DNA from: Blattamonas nauphoetae
Taxonomy: Eukaryota > Preaxostyla > Oxymonadida
Reading direction: 5' to 3'
NCBI GenBank assembly: GCA_033064195.1
Contig: JARBJD010000205.1
Location: 1 to 64,000 of the forward strand
Length of the DNA stretch: 64,000 nt
The notes beneath the pieces were generated by a model that was given only the letters and a program-made list of their open reading frames with translations, did no database searches and had not been told where the DNA came from. Made by a program: the position numbers and the translations under genes. Shown piece by piece: positions 41,487 through 52,835 of this stretch; positions within the stretch are counted from its first letter, which is position 1, and every line of letters starts with the position of its first letter.

Positions 41487-43214
41487 TAGGCTTGTCTGAC
41501 CGGCCAAAAGTGCCGGTCAGTGTCAGTTCACTTTTTTTCAAAGGGTCCGATCTCACCAGATCAAGAAACACCATATATTCATAAGAAACTGGCACGATTG
41601 CAGATAATAATGTCACTCTGTTCTTACTGAAATCATGTAACAGTCACTTTTCAATTCTGTCCGCGATCCGTCCCTCTTTCTTGATTCTGGTGCGCTCGAT
41701 CACGACTGGGACTAGATTGTGGATTAGAGTGGAAGGATCGGACATGCCTGATGGAAAGACAGTCACTCCGACGGTCTCGTCCGACGGTCTCGTCCGACGA
41801 GTCGTCGTCCTCGTTCGCCGTGTCGATCTCGACGACAAGAAAAGGATGGATCTAACCTCCATGATAGGGATGATCTGACTCGCTTCAATCCAACACGACA
41901 AACAAAGTGGACTCGTTCAGACATGGAGGAGGACGGTCGTCTTTCAGATTAAGCCCAACTCCGTGATGACAAGCAACGTGAAAAGGAAGAAGAAGGGAAG
42001 AAACAAAGGAAGACGATGAAGTCAACCGAAAACTCGAACAGCAACAACTTGAAGTCAAAATGCGGCGGCAGCTCGAAGAAGAAGCCAAACGAAAAGAAAC
42101 CGAAGAGATTCTTGCCAAACTCCAACGTAGAAACGAAGAACTAATGCAAAGTGAAGACGAACTTCGCAGAATGCTGTTGGAGGATATTAACTGCACAATC
42201 ACGAACGCATGCTACCGTTTTCTTGACGAGCTGTCGAGTGAGGCATCGCTTTACACATTCAGTCCTTCTCTCTTCGAAAGAAATCATTGTAGCCGTCACG
42301 CACGGATCTGGAAACATGAGTCCAGCATCAGAACCAATTTTGATCCTGCATTCTCCTGCACCAAGACGTGGAGTTGGATGAAGAGTGAAAAGAACTGGCA
42401 GTTTGTTCAGGAGCTGACTCACGCCAATCTATCGTGCCAGATGACATCTTCAACCAGAATCGAACATCATCAACAGGATCTCCTCGTTCGCCTTCCCAGG
42501 ACTCTTCTTTGTTCTCTCTCTTTCTCCACTTCATCATTCACCTCCTCTTCCGTCATCGCAAGGACACAATCGCGATCAACCGATATTCTGCTCATTACGA
42601 AAGAGATGCCGACGGATAAATTGATAAAAGGAACGCAAGGATCATCCAATCCTACGAATTGCACTCCTCGACCAGATCATCGTCGATGTGTTCGACTCAT
42701 CCAAGCAACGACTGTGATTGATTCTTGATATCAACGGGAGAGGAATGGAGAACAGAACATGGGGAAAAGTGAGCTTACAACATGTCACGGAAAGGCGCAA
42801 GACAGTGGAAGACTACAGTGTACATATCAGGCCAGACATAATGTACATGGACATCTACTTGGTTTCTTATTTCTTTATTATCAACGAATATGAGATTTCA
42901 CTTGTTTTTGACTTTTTCCAATCAGCCTGGAACAATTAATGGGTCGATCAACACTAAAAGTTATCGAACCAAAAGATTCGGTTATATACAAAAAAACTAC
43001 ATGAATAGATTGAAATAAGTGATTTGAAACAAAACCAGCTTAGATCCAGAAGAAAAGACTCTGAAAATCATGCAATTGAGTTTCGGTCAATTTAAATCTG
43101 TTCACCTTCGGAGAAACGGTAACTCTCGATAATGGGTTTCAGAATTTCTCCGGTCAGTGACCGTCAGTACTTTTCGGCGAAAACTGACCGGTCAGTGCCG
43201 GTCAGACAAGCCTA
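41487..43214. mobile_element. Element C: hAT-type element with perfect 8-bp duplication
   Basis: The ends are TAGGCTTGTCTGACCGG and its reverse complement, flanked on both sides by GTTTTGAC (41479-41486 and 43215-43222). The outer 100 bp at each end match element B and, less closely, element A. The core is different from both: a charged coiled-coil frame and short Arg/Val-rich frames. There is no transposase. The element lies between the arms of the inverted duplication. Confidence 0.88.
41990..42720 (+). pseudogene. Coiled-coil gene fragment in the core of element C
   Basis: A plus-strand frame begins with a Lys/Glu/Arg coiled coil (MRRQLEEEAKRKETEEILAK; RRNEELMQSEDELRRML). It then changes frame to another plausible stretch (VFLTSCRVRHRFTHSVLLSS). 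There is no full-length frame. It is not similar to the coiled-coil gene in the surrounding inverted duplication. The most economical reading is a captured host-gene piece, as in A and B. Confidence 0.4.
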
Positions 43215-43222
43215 GTTTTGAC

Positions 43223-44700
43223 GAGTCGGCAAAATTGGACAGTCCAATGGACTGTCCAGTCCTGGACTGTCCAATCGACACCTATTAAGGGATTGAGTTA
43301 CATCCTCATCTCAATTACGGTTTGATGTTCACATGTCTCTCTCACTTTTTTTGAAAACTAGGCGACTTCGTCTCGGTTTTGAAATACCGTGGGGTCATAA
43401 ATCGCGACGCAAAGTCAACAGATCTAGAATTCATTCATTCTTCCCCAGACACAACATCTCTCACCCCACGATTGATATCACCATCGAATCTCTATGCTTG
43501 AACTCAAATGTGTGAATTTCTCATTCTAAATTCTTCTTTTATTCCTTTCTGTTCCAGCCTTCGTTTCGCATCCTTTCCTCAAAGTTCTGCCTCGATGATA
43601 CGTGACTTTTTCACTGGTGAGATCAACTTACTTGAGTTTCTTCAATTTATGATGTGGAATCCGATATTCTCTGTATTCAGGTCGCTTCTGCGGCTATGTC
43701 AATCGTTGGGATGATCTGTGTGATCATTTATATCTTCCCTGTTGTCTTAATCAATGTTTGTTTGCTTCTTCTGCTCATTCTTTCAATTCTTCTCTTCTCA
43801 TAGCAACTGAGATTCATTGCATGATGACTCCTCACAATGTGGGGGAATGAGTTCTTTTTCATTGGAATATGAATCTCTACTGCTCGTATGCACAGATTCA
43901 TCCTCTACAGTATGTTCTCTTTCATGTTTTTCCTCATCTTCCAGATATATTTGTCCAAACGCATTGGTGAGCGCTGACCTGCTCGATCACCATTGATTGT
44001 GTTCTGGACACGCCTCTGCTCCTGTTTGGAATCATCCGCATATTTCCAAAGAATTGCAGTCAAATGCAAGAATTTGTATTCTGGATACCTTGACGGATAT
44101 TCACAGCAATTGTGATGATTCTTGGTATCATGTTTAGGTCCACTCTCAACCACACCCAAGCCCTCATCTCCACAAGTATCAACGCTGTGTGTGCTCGAAC
44201 CAATTCATCAGAGAAGTACCGCGTAACTGTCTTGGCGGAATCAAAAAGGCTGTCTGTGACTCATCGAACTATTTCTCCAAGGAGTTGGGTTACTGCGGCA
44301 CAACTCTTCTAACTTCGGGAAACTCAGTGTCGATGATGATTCTCTTCACCTCTGTGGTTGATGGTCGGGTCAGTATGTCTTTTTGAACGAGATTGTTGTT
44401 GACACCTCCGGATGTCCACATTTCTCTTGTTTGTCATTCCGCATGCCTCATTCATTTTCTTCTCTCTCATTCCAGTTCTTTCCCCGTGTTGGTTATCTGC
44501 ATCACTCCTCATTGCACATGTTACGATTGTGGCTGCCCAGCACGTCGTTCACAACAAAGATAAGAATGAATAAACTGCAGCGGCGTTTTTATATTCATGG
44601 GAGGAAAGGAACATATCGGCCCAACTAACAAGATATCAGCAAGAATACGAGATCTCACATCAACAGTACAGATCCTCGCAAAGTTGTAAACTGAAATATC
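43223..44700 (+). pseudogene. Remnants of a multi-exon membrane-protein gene
   Basis: Plus-strand pieces look coding. One is a hydrophobic helix at about 43681-43756 (MSIVGMICVIIYIFPVVLIN), set between a CAG acceptor and a GTTTGT donor. Another is a Cys-rich stretch at about 44139-44370 (QRCVCSNQFIREVPRNCLGG; CDSSNYFSKELGYCG). Several good acceptor sites separate them. I could not assemble a continuous frame, and some candidate exons contain stops. The helix plus Cys-rich loop is reminiscent of tetraspanin-like proteins, but this is weak. Confidence 0.35.
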
Positions 44701-45148
44701 TTTTTCTTTCAATTGGTTTTATTTGGGGTGCATTTCATGTACACAACGACAAATCGTTCATTTAACAATCCCTGCGGAGAAAATATGTTCGGAGCCATAT
44801 AACCAATATCATGGGTCAGATCTCTCATCGCCCAAATAGGAGACTGGACATTGGACTGGACAATCCCACCTCGACTGGACACAGCTTAACAGGCCAATGA
44901 TTCATCAAAATAGTTGAAGATTGGAGAGAATGCATACGAAACGTGAAATACGATGGCAAACGATGTCAGACGGTGGGATGATCAAAACAACGAGAACACG
45001 CAGCAGAATACCATCTAATTCTCTCCAGTTCGCTATTTCAAGAGATGGCCTCATCAACTCTTTGTGAAATACAATGAAGAAGTGGGTTGATGTCGAAGAT
45101 TTGATTGAGACAAATTGAGATGAAGTGTGGGCACGATCAAGAGAACAA
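44701..45148. other. 5' flank of the chimeric gene, homologous to the inverted-duplication arms
   Basis: From about 44925 the sequence follows 39660-39848 closely enough to recognise (GATCAAAACAAC, TTCTCTCCAG, GACAAATTGAGATGAAGTGT), including the decayed WDDQNN coding stretch, here with an in-frame stop. This is a third, more diverged copy, in the same orientation as the left arm. Confidence 0.6.
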
Positions 45149-46518
45149 ATGGATTCAACACCATCACATGTGTTCGTAACGCATGAACATTCTACCCATC
45201 CTGCTAACCCTACCCAAGTCCGATCGACCCAAACTGAATTGCCGATATCGAAAGTGAAGCGACAACACTCCACAGCGACATCAAGGTCGGAGGAAGATTC
45301 ATCAAGCTCGCTGAACTCGAGGTGTGACGAGAGACACACTTCGAAAGACATGAGAAAGAAGTTGAAAAAGAGTGTGGGTGACGCTGTCACTCGTTCAAAC
45401 CTTCCGCACCCTCCTCGTCCGGTCCTTCCTCCGCATTTGTTGCTCATTGTGGATCCTCCCTCCATCAAAACCGTGAAAGATGCTTCAAGCCCGTTCGTCT
45501 CGCTGGTAGCCTTCATCGAGGGTGGGAACGATCTCGACGACAAAGCCACTAAACAAGCTTTCGAATTCCTTAACTGGATCATTCCTGGAGATCGTAATCA
45601 TTTCTTCGCATACGATCTGCTCATCGAGCTTGTTCCCCAACCAGATAGATCATGTTCTGGCTTCGTCGAGTCAATGATTCCGCTCCTAACGTCATCCAAT
45701 GCGAGGATTGCCAAGTCAGCGATGTCGCTTCTGGAACGTGTTGTGACCCGATCTGTTCCGCGAATCAGATTCTGGATTCTCGAAACAGGATTGTTTCCTC
45801 TCCTCCTCAACTCGTTCCACGACCAGAAAATGCACCTGGCGCGTTCCTCCAAGTTGTTTTTGCTGGATATCGTGAAAGATTTCTTGTCGTGTTTGGATCC
45901 TGCAAAAGCTCGTGAAACCTGCAAAACCCTCGAAATTTCGATGGATTTCTTCCAACAAACCTTCATGACCAAATTTATGCATCCAATCGAACAATTTTTG
46001 GAGAATACATTCAGGAACAGGTCCCGATGGGCAGATTCCGTTATGTCTGGTTTTGTACCAAAGTTTCTTGGAAGGATTCTCGAATTATCGCTTTTTTCTG
46101 AAGAGATGACCCAGCTCGTGGTATCTTCGTCATTCGCTGTGGCATACGCCGACTATCTCCATTTTGTTGAAAAGGACCGTTTGACAGAACAGATCCTTCA
46201 ATACATTCCGGAAGGTGTCAATGCATGGCGGAAGGACAAACCAGATGTTTGGAAGCGAAAAAAGCAGATTCTGGCCAAACTGCGCGAAGAAGGTATTTCG
46301 GACGAGATCGAGCTCAACTTCCGATTTCGAAGGTATATCAACACCTAAATCTTCATTTTTTCGTAGGGATCCATTTAATTGATCCTTTTGGTGAGAACCT
46401 CGAGGTAGACCCTTTTTCAACATTTGGCTCCCGTCTCAACTTTGCTTCCTCATTCGTTTCACTGAAATTGAGTAATGAGATCATTTTCCGAAGACAGAAC
46501 GAGGAGATTTCCATTTAG
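45149..46518 (+). CDS. Chimeric gene: coiled-coil gene N-terminus fused to an ARM-like domain
   Basis: Model: join(45149..46292, 46367..46518), 431 residues. Residues 1 to about 80 follow the coiled-coil genes at 39.8 and 48.0 kb (MDSTPSHVFVTHEH; ISKVKRQHSTATSRSEED; GDAVTRSN). From about residue 90 the sequence is instead an ARM-like solenoid related to 10223-11141 (LIVDPPSIKTVKDASSPFVS; SARSSKLFL-type helices, FSEEMTQLVVSSSFAVAYAD). The 74-bp intron (GTATTT...TCGTAG) links AKLREEG to IHLIDPFGENLEV in phase 1; without it the protein would stop at 46348. The join falls where the coiled coil begins in its relatives. The function is unknown, but the frame is fully open, so it may be a working new gene. 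Confidence 0.7.
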
Positions 46519-46737
46519 AAATAGGGTGACAACAAAAGAAAGGCAAACTTGCAATCAATAGTGTAGTAGCTAAAATGGACTTGTTGATCAGGCCCAAAAA
46601 CAGTGGATTCAAGTAGATGTGATTTTCGATTAGTGGATTCTCCGTCTCTTTTAGACTGCTTGTGACGATTACAGTTAATCTGCATCTCACGAGCAACACC
46701 TCTTCGCCTCTCCTGCAATGTAAACACATCACAATCC
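46519..46737. other. Short non-coding segment before the right arm
   Basis: No gene or repeat is recognised. It contains the stop of the right-hand coiled-coil copy (46729-46731), whose last codons lie just outside the duplicated arm. Confidence 0.4.
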
Positions 46738-48031
46738 GATTTTCGAAACGAAAACGTGAGTGGGAAGAACACAGATTGAGGAACGAAATGCAGTGGATGG
46801 GATGAGATTATTGTGGGAATTAGATGAATTTGAAGACAGTGCTTCAACAAGATGAGAAGAAAATGGAATCACACCCTTCTGCTCTGCAAACACGGATGGA
46901 ACAAGAACGATGGCATACATGCTGTATTTGTAAGATCTGGAGAGCAGGATGGGAGAGACAAGAGGCAAACCCGCTGCGGAAAGATGAAGACCCAATTGGG
47001 AAAAGAAGTGTGTGAATGATGAGAAAGGAGGCACACGTCCTTTTGAGAGATTCACAAGAAGAGAAGAGATGAACAAGAAGAAGAGAGACCAGCTGAATCA
47101 GCCACAAGAGAGGCGAGACGACAAGAGAGGGGAGAGGACAAGACAGGGGAGACCACAAGAGAGGGAGAGCACAATCTGAAGAAGAGGAAGAAGAGAATAC
47201 ATGTGTTCTTGGAGATTCACACAATCGGCTCAAAAGAATGAGAAACACACTCCCAGTTCTGAACTCCTGACCTTTTCGGAGGCATTCGTCGTCCACTCGA
47301 GCGTTGAGCTCGTCGAGCTTGGCTTGCAGATCCGAAGTGGTTGAGAGTGACGACTGCGTTTGTTGGACTTGCCGCAGTTCCTCGGAGATCTGAGAGAGTT
47401 GAGAAGAAAGAGAAGAGATCTGGATTTCATGTGCGCTTTGGGCAGAATTGAGTTCATTTTGGAGTTCGTCCGCACTTGTTCTTGCCTCTCCAATTTCCGT
47501 CTTCAGAGTCTCGACCTCTGAGTTGGACGCTTCGAGCTTCTCGTTCAGTTCGCGAATCTGTTCCTGCTGAACGACAACAATCTGGTTTGATGTCTCAAGA
47601 TCACTTTGGAGTTGCTCCACACATTCCAGAAGTGTGTGATGAGCGCGAGTGACAGCGTCCCCCGCACTCGACATGACGTCGGTGATGCTCGGAAGGGAGG
47701 CAGAGGCACGCTTCTTTCTGTCGTTCTTGCCAAGTGTCTTCAACAAGGGTCGAATGTCGTTCGATGTCTGTCTCTCGTCACTCGTCGAGTTCGGCCAGTC
47801 TGTTGGGTCTTCCTCTGAACTCGATGTCGCTGTGGAGTGCGGTCGCTTCACTTTCGATATCGACAATTCGTTGTGGCTCGGATGTGTGGACGTGTCGACT
47901 GTCATCTGGTTGAGTTCGTCTTCCTGCTCCTGTCCAAGGCCTTCATCTATCAGATTAATGACTTGGTGCGGGAGGGTAGAATTGGTGGGATGCTCTTGGG
48001 CAACTAACACATGAGATGGTGTTGAATCCAT
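46729..48031 (-). CDS. Coiled-coil protein, right copy of the inverted duplication
   Basis: Model: complement(join(46729..46973, 47272..48031)), 334 residues. Exon 1 differs from the left copy at only a handful of residues (for example Thr for Pro, Pro for Leu and Ala for Val). The intron is about 30 bp longer, through an extra repeat of a CTCTCCCCTCTCTTG-like unit. The C-terminus differs because the duplicated arm ends inside exon 2 and the reading frame then runs into unrelated sequence. It is therefore either slightly shortened or non-functional at its extreme end. Confidence 0.65.
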
Positions 48032-48208
48032 TTGTTCACTTGATCGTACCCACACTTCATCTCAATTTGTCCATTCGAAATATCGACCTCAATTCACTTC
48101 ATCATTCTATTTCACCAAGAATTGATGAGAACATCCCAGGAAATAGCGATCTGGAGAGAATTCGATGATATTCTGTTGAGTCTTCGGGTTGTTTTGATCC
48201 TCCCACGG
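46738..48208. repeat. Right arm of the large inverted duplication
   Basis: Inverted counterpart of 39676-41116. The spacer between the arms is about 5.6 kb. At the outer edge the match ends near GTGGGAGGATCAAAACAACC; beyond it the two sides are unrelated. Divergence is low and concentrated in non-coding parts. Confidence 0.9.
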
Positions 48209-48610
48209 TTGACCACCAATGTACATCGCATTTCCGTGACTATGTGCTTTCGCTCCAATCTTCAACTTTTTTGATGAATCGGTGAACTCATCTTTTCCCA
48301 TCTAATCTCAGAACTGGACGTCCGGGCAATAGAAGGAGGAGTGAGACATTTCAATGACTTCATTTTTGATCTAGGAGACTTTCCACAGTCATATCTTCTC
48401 CCCATTGTGTAGTTCTGCCATTTAACCTAATTTAACTTTCTGAGTTCATCTGAGTGATGGACTGGCTTCAAACGAAAAGAGAGGAGAAACAATGTATCTT
48501 TGATGAGATGAGACCAATCAATGAAATGAAACGAAAATTGAACACAGTATGCACTGTATCCATCCTTTTGTGACGACACCAGATGAATGGGAGTCGACAG
48601 CATCAGTGCC
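48209..48610. other. Junction region; 3' flank of helical-repeat copy 2
   Basis: A minus-strand frame at 48107-48301 (MGKDEFTDSSKKLKIGAKAH) runs into the WEDQNN stretch of the arm and may be a chance fusion at the duplication border. From about 48465 the sequence matches the 3' flank of copy 1 (about 2620-2760). Confidence 0.4.
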
Positions 48611-51415
48611 TCAATCCCACTCCACTTCGACCAAATTCGTTCCAAAGAACTGCATCATCTGTCTTGTTCTGAAGTTGTTGTAAGAAGAGTTGAACCCCTT
48701 CTTCACAAAGACGGTCTCCAAAGCATCCTGCCACCCTTCCTCCAAAAAGTGGGGAACTGTCTTCCGAATCGTCTTCATATCGTCTAGTCGAATCAAATTA
48801 TCCCACCTGTCTTCAACGATCACACAGAACAATGATTCGCTTGCATCGAAAGTGTGGTTGAGCAGATCAGCTACAAGACGAGAGAAGAAGCCAGTTCTGC
48901 TGACACAGCGAGCAATCACACGCTCATCACACAATTTGAGGATGTCGACGAATACTATCTCTCGTTCCTTTGCTTTGTTGAACGAACAAGGAGGGGGTCG
49001 GATGAAGTATGTGCAAAGAATGTCGATCGAAGGCGAGATGAGCCGCTCGAGCTGTGGCAGCTGATTGCGAGCGGAACAATTGCGCATTTGTGGCAGGCAG
49101 TGGATGGCATATTTGAGAAGGAGTTGGTTCGGTTGAGGGGAATCGGATGTGAGGGAGAGAGCGTTCAGGTTGAGCACTCGCATCAGAACCAATCCCTTCT
49201 CCAAATCCACATCGTCCCACTCGTCGAATGTCGGCTGATGTCTGGTTGGTCGAGTGGAAAGGAGATTGTCGATCGGTGTCTGAGGGGAACAATTCAAGTG
49301 GAGAGAGAGGAGTGACTCGAGAGTGTGGAAGTATTGTTCAGTTGATCGCCCAGCTTTTCTGAACAATTCGGGCAGATACTCGCCATCGAAACTCCTTTTG
49401 CAGAACACGCAGATCCGAAGGATGGTGTCGTCATCCAACGGCGAGTCGCTGGTGAGCAGAGCAACAATTCTGTCGACAATGTTGATGATCTCATCGTCGG
49501 TGAGCTCAAACACAAGTTCAGATGTGAGGATGAAGGGAGGAGGTGACGATGAGAGTTCTGATGCATCCATTTCTGTTCTGATTTCTTCTCGAAATGACCT
49601 TGTTTTGCTGTGCGTACAGTCAGATCCAAACAATCTGTCGAGAAAGTCCAGAATCGTGTCATCGTCATCGTCATCCAAAGCGAACGGATGGAGTGAGAGA
49701 CGGACGATTGAATCCTTCGTCTGTTTGTAGAACGCGAGATAGAGCTCGTCCAGTTTGCTCCGAATTTCATCTGTCAATTCATTCGTCTGCGTCATCTTGC
49801 CTTCGTAATCTCGAATCGTCGAGAAGTGATCATCCAATAATGTGATGAGAGTTGTGTGAAGGGTGGTGAAGTCAGAAGTGAACGGCAATTTTGACGGATC
49901 AACAGCATTGATGAAGCTGGGGAACCATCTTTTCCAAACAAAATGCCTGTACACCACACTGACCAGACGTCTCACGAAGACAGTGAATGTGGTGAGAGAT
50001 GTAGCAGCGTGGTGTGGCTGGGACGGCGTGAAGAGTGTCCACAGTGCGGTCGAGTCCAATTACGACGAAGAGACAATGATGTTGTTCTTTGTGAGACAAA
50101 ACGTGCCATCTGTCCAGAAATACAGTTTGACTGCCTTTGGACATTCGGACATGAAGTCTTTCACTGCATTGACTGCGAAGTCGGAGATTTTCTTCCCCTC
50201 ACTCACTCGACCAAGCAGAGATTCAAAAGCCATGACCCAGGAGGGGATGTCGCTTTCTTCACTCCTGCCAAACTTAACAAGGTTCTCGACGTTCCTTGCA
50301 GAGTGAAGAAGGCGTGTGACGAGGCGTGTAGAGGCAGTTCCAAACAGCGAATCTAGCTCATTCACCATTTTCTCTTGAATCCCCCCAAAACATTGTCGAA
50401 GGGCTGGTGAGGAGGAATGATAGAGACAATTGATGTTGAAGGGGCTGAAGAGTCTCATGTTCAACAGAAATGTGAAGCCAGAGCGATGATCAGGGAGGGA
50501 CACTGGAGTGTCCATGAGAAACTGCAGATATGAGCAGATTGATCGGAAAGTGGGCTCAATGATGTCGGCTGCTCTTGCTTGGTCTCCGAGATGATTGATG
50601 ATTGTCGCAGTTGGTACAAAGAAGAAAAAATGGTCCACGATCGAAGTGAGATGTCGGTGGAATTCGATGGTTGTGTCGTTCAACGGAATTTCGTGTGGTT
50701 TCAGGACGAGAAAGAGTTTTGCCAACAATCCAGTTGGAGCTACTTCAATACGGAAGTCCTTTGTTGATATACGAAGAGAAACGACGAAGAAAGAGAGAAC
50801 AGCTGTGCGGAGTGGGTCAGATGAAAGCGAGAGAAGGTTGATCAACGACGACATCAGTTTTGTGAGATCGTCTTTCGTGTTCCAGAGTATGATCTCGAGG
50901 AGCTCGTCGAAGAAAAGAATGCGATGTTCGATGTGCGTGACTGCATAGTTCAGGAATCGGATCGCATGATTCACTTCTATTTGGTCCAATTTCAATCCGG
51001 AGTTGACCTGATCGAATAGCGAGAGACACCCTTGCCGGAGATCCTTTCTCGTGATCGAATCTTGCAAGACCAATCTCCAGTCGGACATGACGGTGGTGAG
51101 AAGAGAGATCTCTCCATCTCCCAGGTGGGTTTGCTCCGACATTGTCCGAACATTGAGTCGCTTTCTTTTCAGTTCGTATTGAAGAATTCGCTTTGAAATT
51201 AGGATATATTGTCGGTCACTTGCACTAATTGTGAATGCATCAGTTGAGGCTTGGATCAAATCTGAATCACGTGAGGAATCGCCATTGACATCAATTGATT
51301 CTTGAATCGTTGAATGAACGATTGGTTTGTTTAGCTTCGAAGATTGAACATGTTTTTGGTGAGGAGTAGGTTGTGTCTTCTTCTGTTTTCTTCCCAATCG
51401 ATGCTTGGGAGGCAT
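48611..51415 (-). pseudogene. Helical-repeat family copy 2, single in-frame TAA
   Basis: The gene is open from MPPKHRLGRK (51415) to its natural stop at 48611, apart from one TAA at 50060-50062. That codon falls in the motif IIVSSS-x-LDSTALW, where other copies have Lys or Glu. About 450 residues precede it and 482 follow. Everything else, including the C-terminus (LKLCDERVIARCVSRTGFFS), is in frame. It is a very young pseudogene or a truncated product; readthrough is possible but unsupported. A start 23 codons further upstream is also open (MTRVRPIVLF), but MPPKHR is shared by all copies. The family looks alpha-helical throughout; the function is unknown. Confidence 0.75.
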
Positions 51416-51484
51416 GTTTGATGGATCAAGACCCTCAATGCGTGCTTTGTCTCTGAACAACACGATTGGTCGAACTCTCGTCAA

Positions 51485-51878
51485 TTTCTTTTGAACAATC
51501 GCATCCTCTCTTGATGATTCTTCTTCTCAGTTTTTCTATCATCCGACTCCCCGTTCAGTGAAGATCTTTAATTCCTTCGCATTTCTCGCTGAGATGATGG
51601 TTTATTTGTGATCAAGATGTGTAAAATTGTACTTTTCCAATCCCATTTTCTCGAATTATCTCCTCTATTCACTCATTCTTGACTTAGAATCTACAAATCA
51701 CAATCTTCACCAAATTCAACACTATCAGTCCTGTTCATACCCGCGTAAATACGGTGGAACTGGAATATCAGATTGATCCAACCGAGTCAAGCATTCTCCG
51801 CGGCCAGAAATGTGTTACGAGCTTGGAGAGTCTGGTCGCCCACAAGTGATGGATTGCCGGAAACACAGGAATTAAGTC
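51485..51878. other. Shared 5' flank of copies 1 and 2, then spacer
   Basis: 51485-51600 matches 5990-6110 (GAACAATCGCATCC; CAGTGAAGATCT), the conserved upstream flank of the family and a likely promoter region. Beyond it nothing is recognised. Confidence 0.45.
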
Positions 51879-52835
51879 ATGATTTTCTCTTGGACGATCC
51901 TTCTGATACTTTTTGTTTCGAGCCCAAACCATTTCCCCAACAACGTGCACTCACTTTCTGACTTTCTGCAATCAAACAAAGACACGAAGACATCGACGGA
52001 TGACCTCACAATCAGTGCCAATCATGGTGTATATCACGCAAGGAATCACCCACTGACATCCATGGCACTTATACTTGTTGGAAGCCACTCAGAACTTCAC
52101 CACAGCTCGTGTCTTCTGCCAACAAGCTCAACTTCTGATACCAGTTCAAAAACCAACGAATTCTCAACTATCAACGATGTAATGTGCATGCTGAAAGTGA
52201 GCAACAGTTCAGTGTCACTTGAATCGTGGATACTGCATGGGGAAGAAGCGAACACGATTATTTCTTTGGTGTCGTCGTCGCAGCTGATGGTTCGAGATTC
52301 AGAAATCATTTCGAACATCGATCAATCGCCGTTCGTTGTTTCGATGAGCAATCTTCAACAATCAACAAGCATCCAGATCAAATCGTGTTCTCACCACTCG
52401 AAATCGTCCGATCTGCTTCCCCTTGTGGATGTCACCAGAAGTCCAGAAAATGCCGATATTGACCACTCAACAGCAGATAAAAATGCAAAACAGAACGAAA
52501 GAGGAGTTGCTGATCGATTTGGAGGAGATTCGATTTGTGTTGTTGGCTCCTCACTCAACCTCTGTGATGCCCACTTTCCGGTCGGTTCAGGCCCGCTTTT
52601 CTCGTTTGGGATGCAGAACAAAGAGAGATCGAACATCGACGTCGCCAACACCAGGATCAACACGATTCTGGCATCGTCGTCCCTTCAGAGAGACCGCAAC
52701 CGTCACCTCACTGACATTCACTTTCTGCACTTTCACAGAAATGACAGCGGCATGCGGAGGCAGCGATGGCGGGTCAGTGATCTCCATCAACAACGCTCGC
52801 ATATCGGTCTTCACACATCGCACAACTTTATTTCC
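51879..52835 (+). pseudogene. 5' part of a beta-helix surface-protein gene, truncated
   Basis: The frame opens with a signal peptide (MIFSWTILLILFVSS) and continues for about 260 residues of beta-helix-like sequence (SSVSLESWILHGEEANTIIS; SSQLMVRDSEIISNIDQSPF). Near 52650-52740 the similarity to the family moves to another frame (FTEMTAACGGSDGGSVISIN), a frameshift. At about 52836 it ends abruptly at the conserved upstream flank of helical-repeat copy 3. No transmembrane segment or kinase remains. It is a dead, cut-off gene. Confidence 0.6.

Noticed and set aside
41487-43214. TA as the target duplication of elements B and C (Tc1/mariner reading)
   Set aside because: Treating the terminal TA as part of the element gives perfect 8-bp duplications in both B and C, which chance would not produce twice.
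43681-44600. An intact tetraspanin gene
   Set aside because: There is one hydrophobic helix and one Cys-rich stretch, but no continuous frame could be assembled and several candidate exons contain stops. Recorded only as a remnant.
39676-48208. Inverted 1.45-kb arms as the terminal repeats of one giant transposon
   Set aside because: The arms contain parts of ordinary genes, end at unrelated sequence without a target duplication that I can see, and the spacer holds no mobility gene. A segmental inverted duplication fits better.
50060-50062. TAA as a sense codon (some oxymonads read TAA/TAG as glutamine)
   Set aside because: The relatives have Lys or Glu here, not Gln. Intact genes in this window end in TAA, TAG and TGA, with no excess of in-frame TAA or TAG elsewhere.
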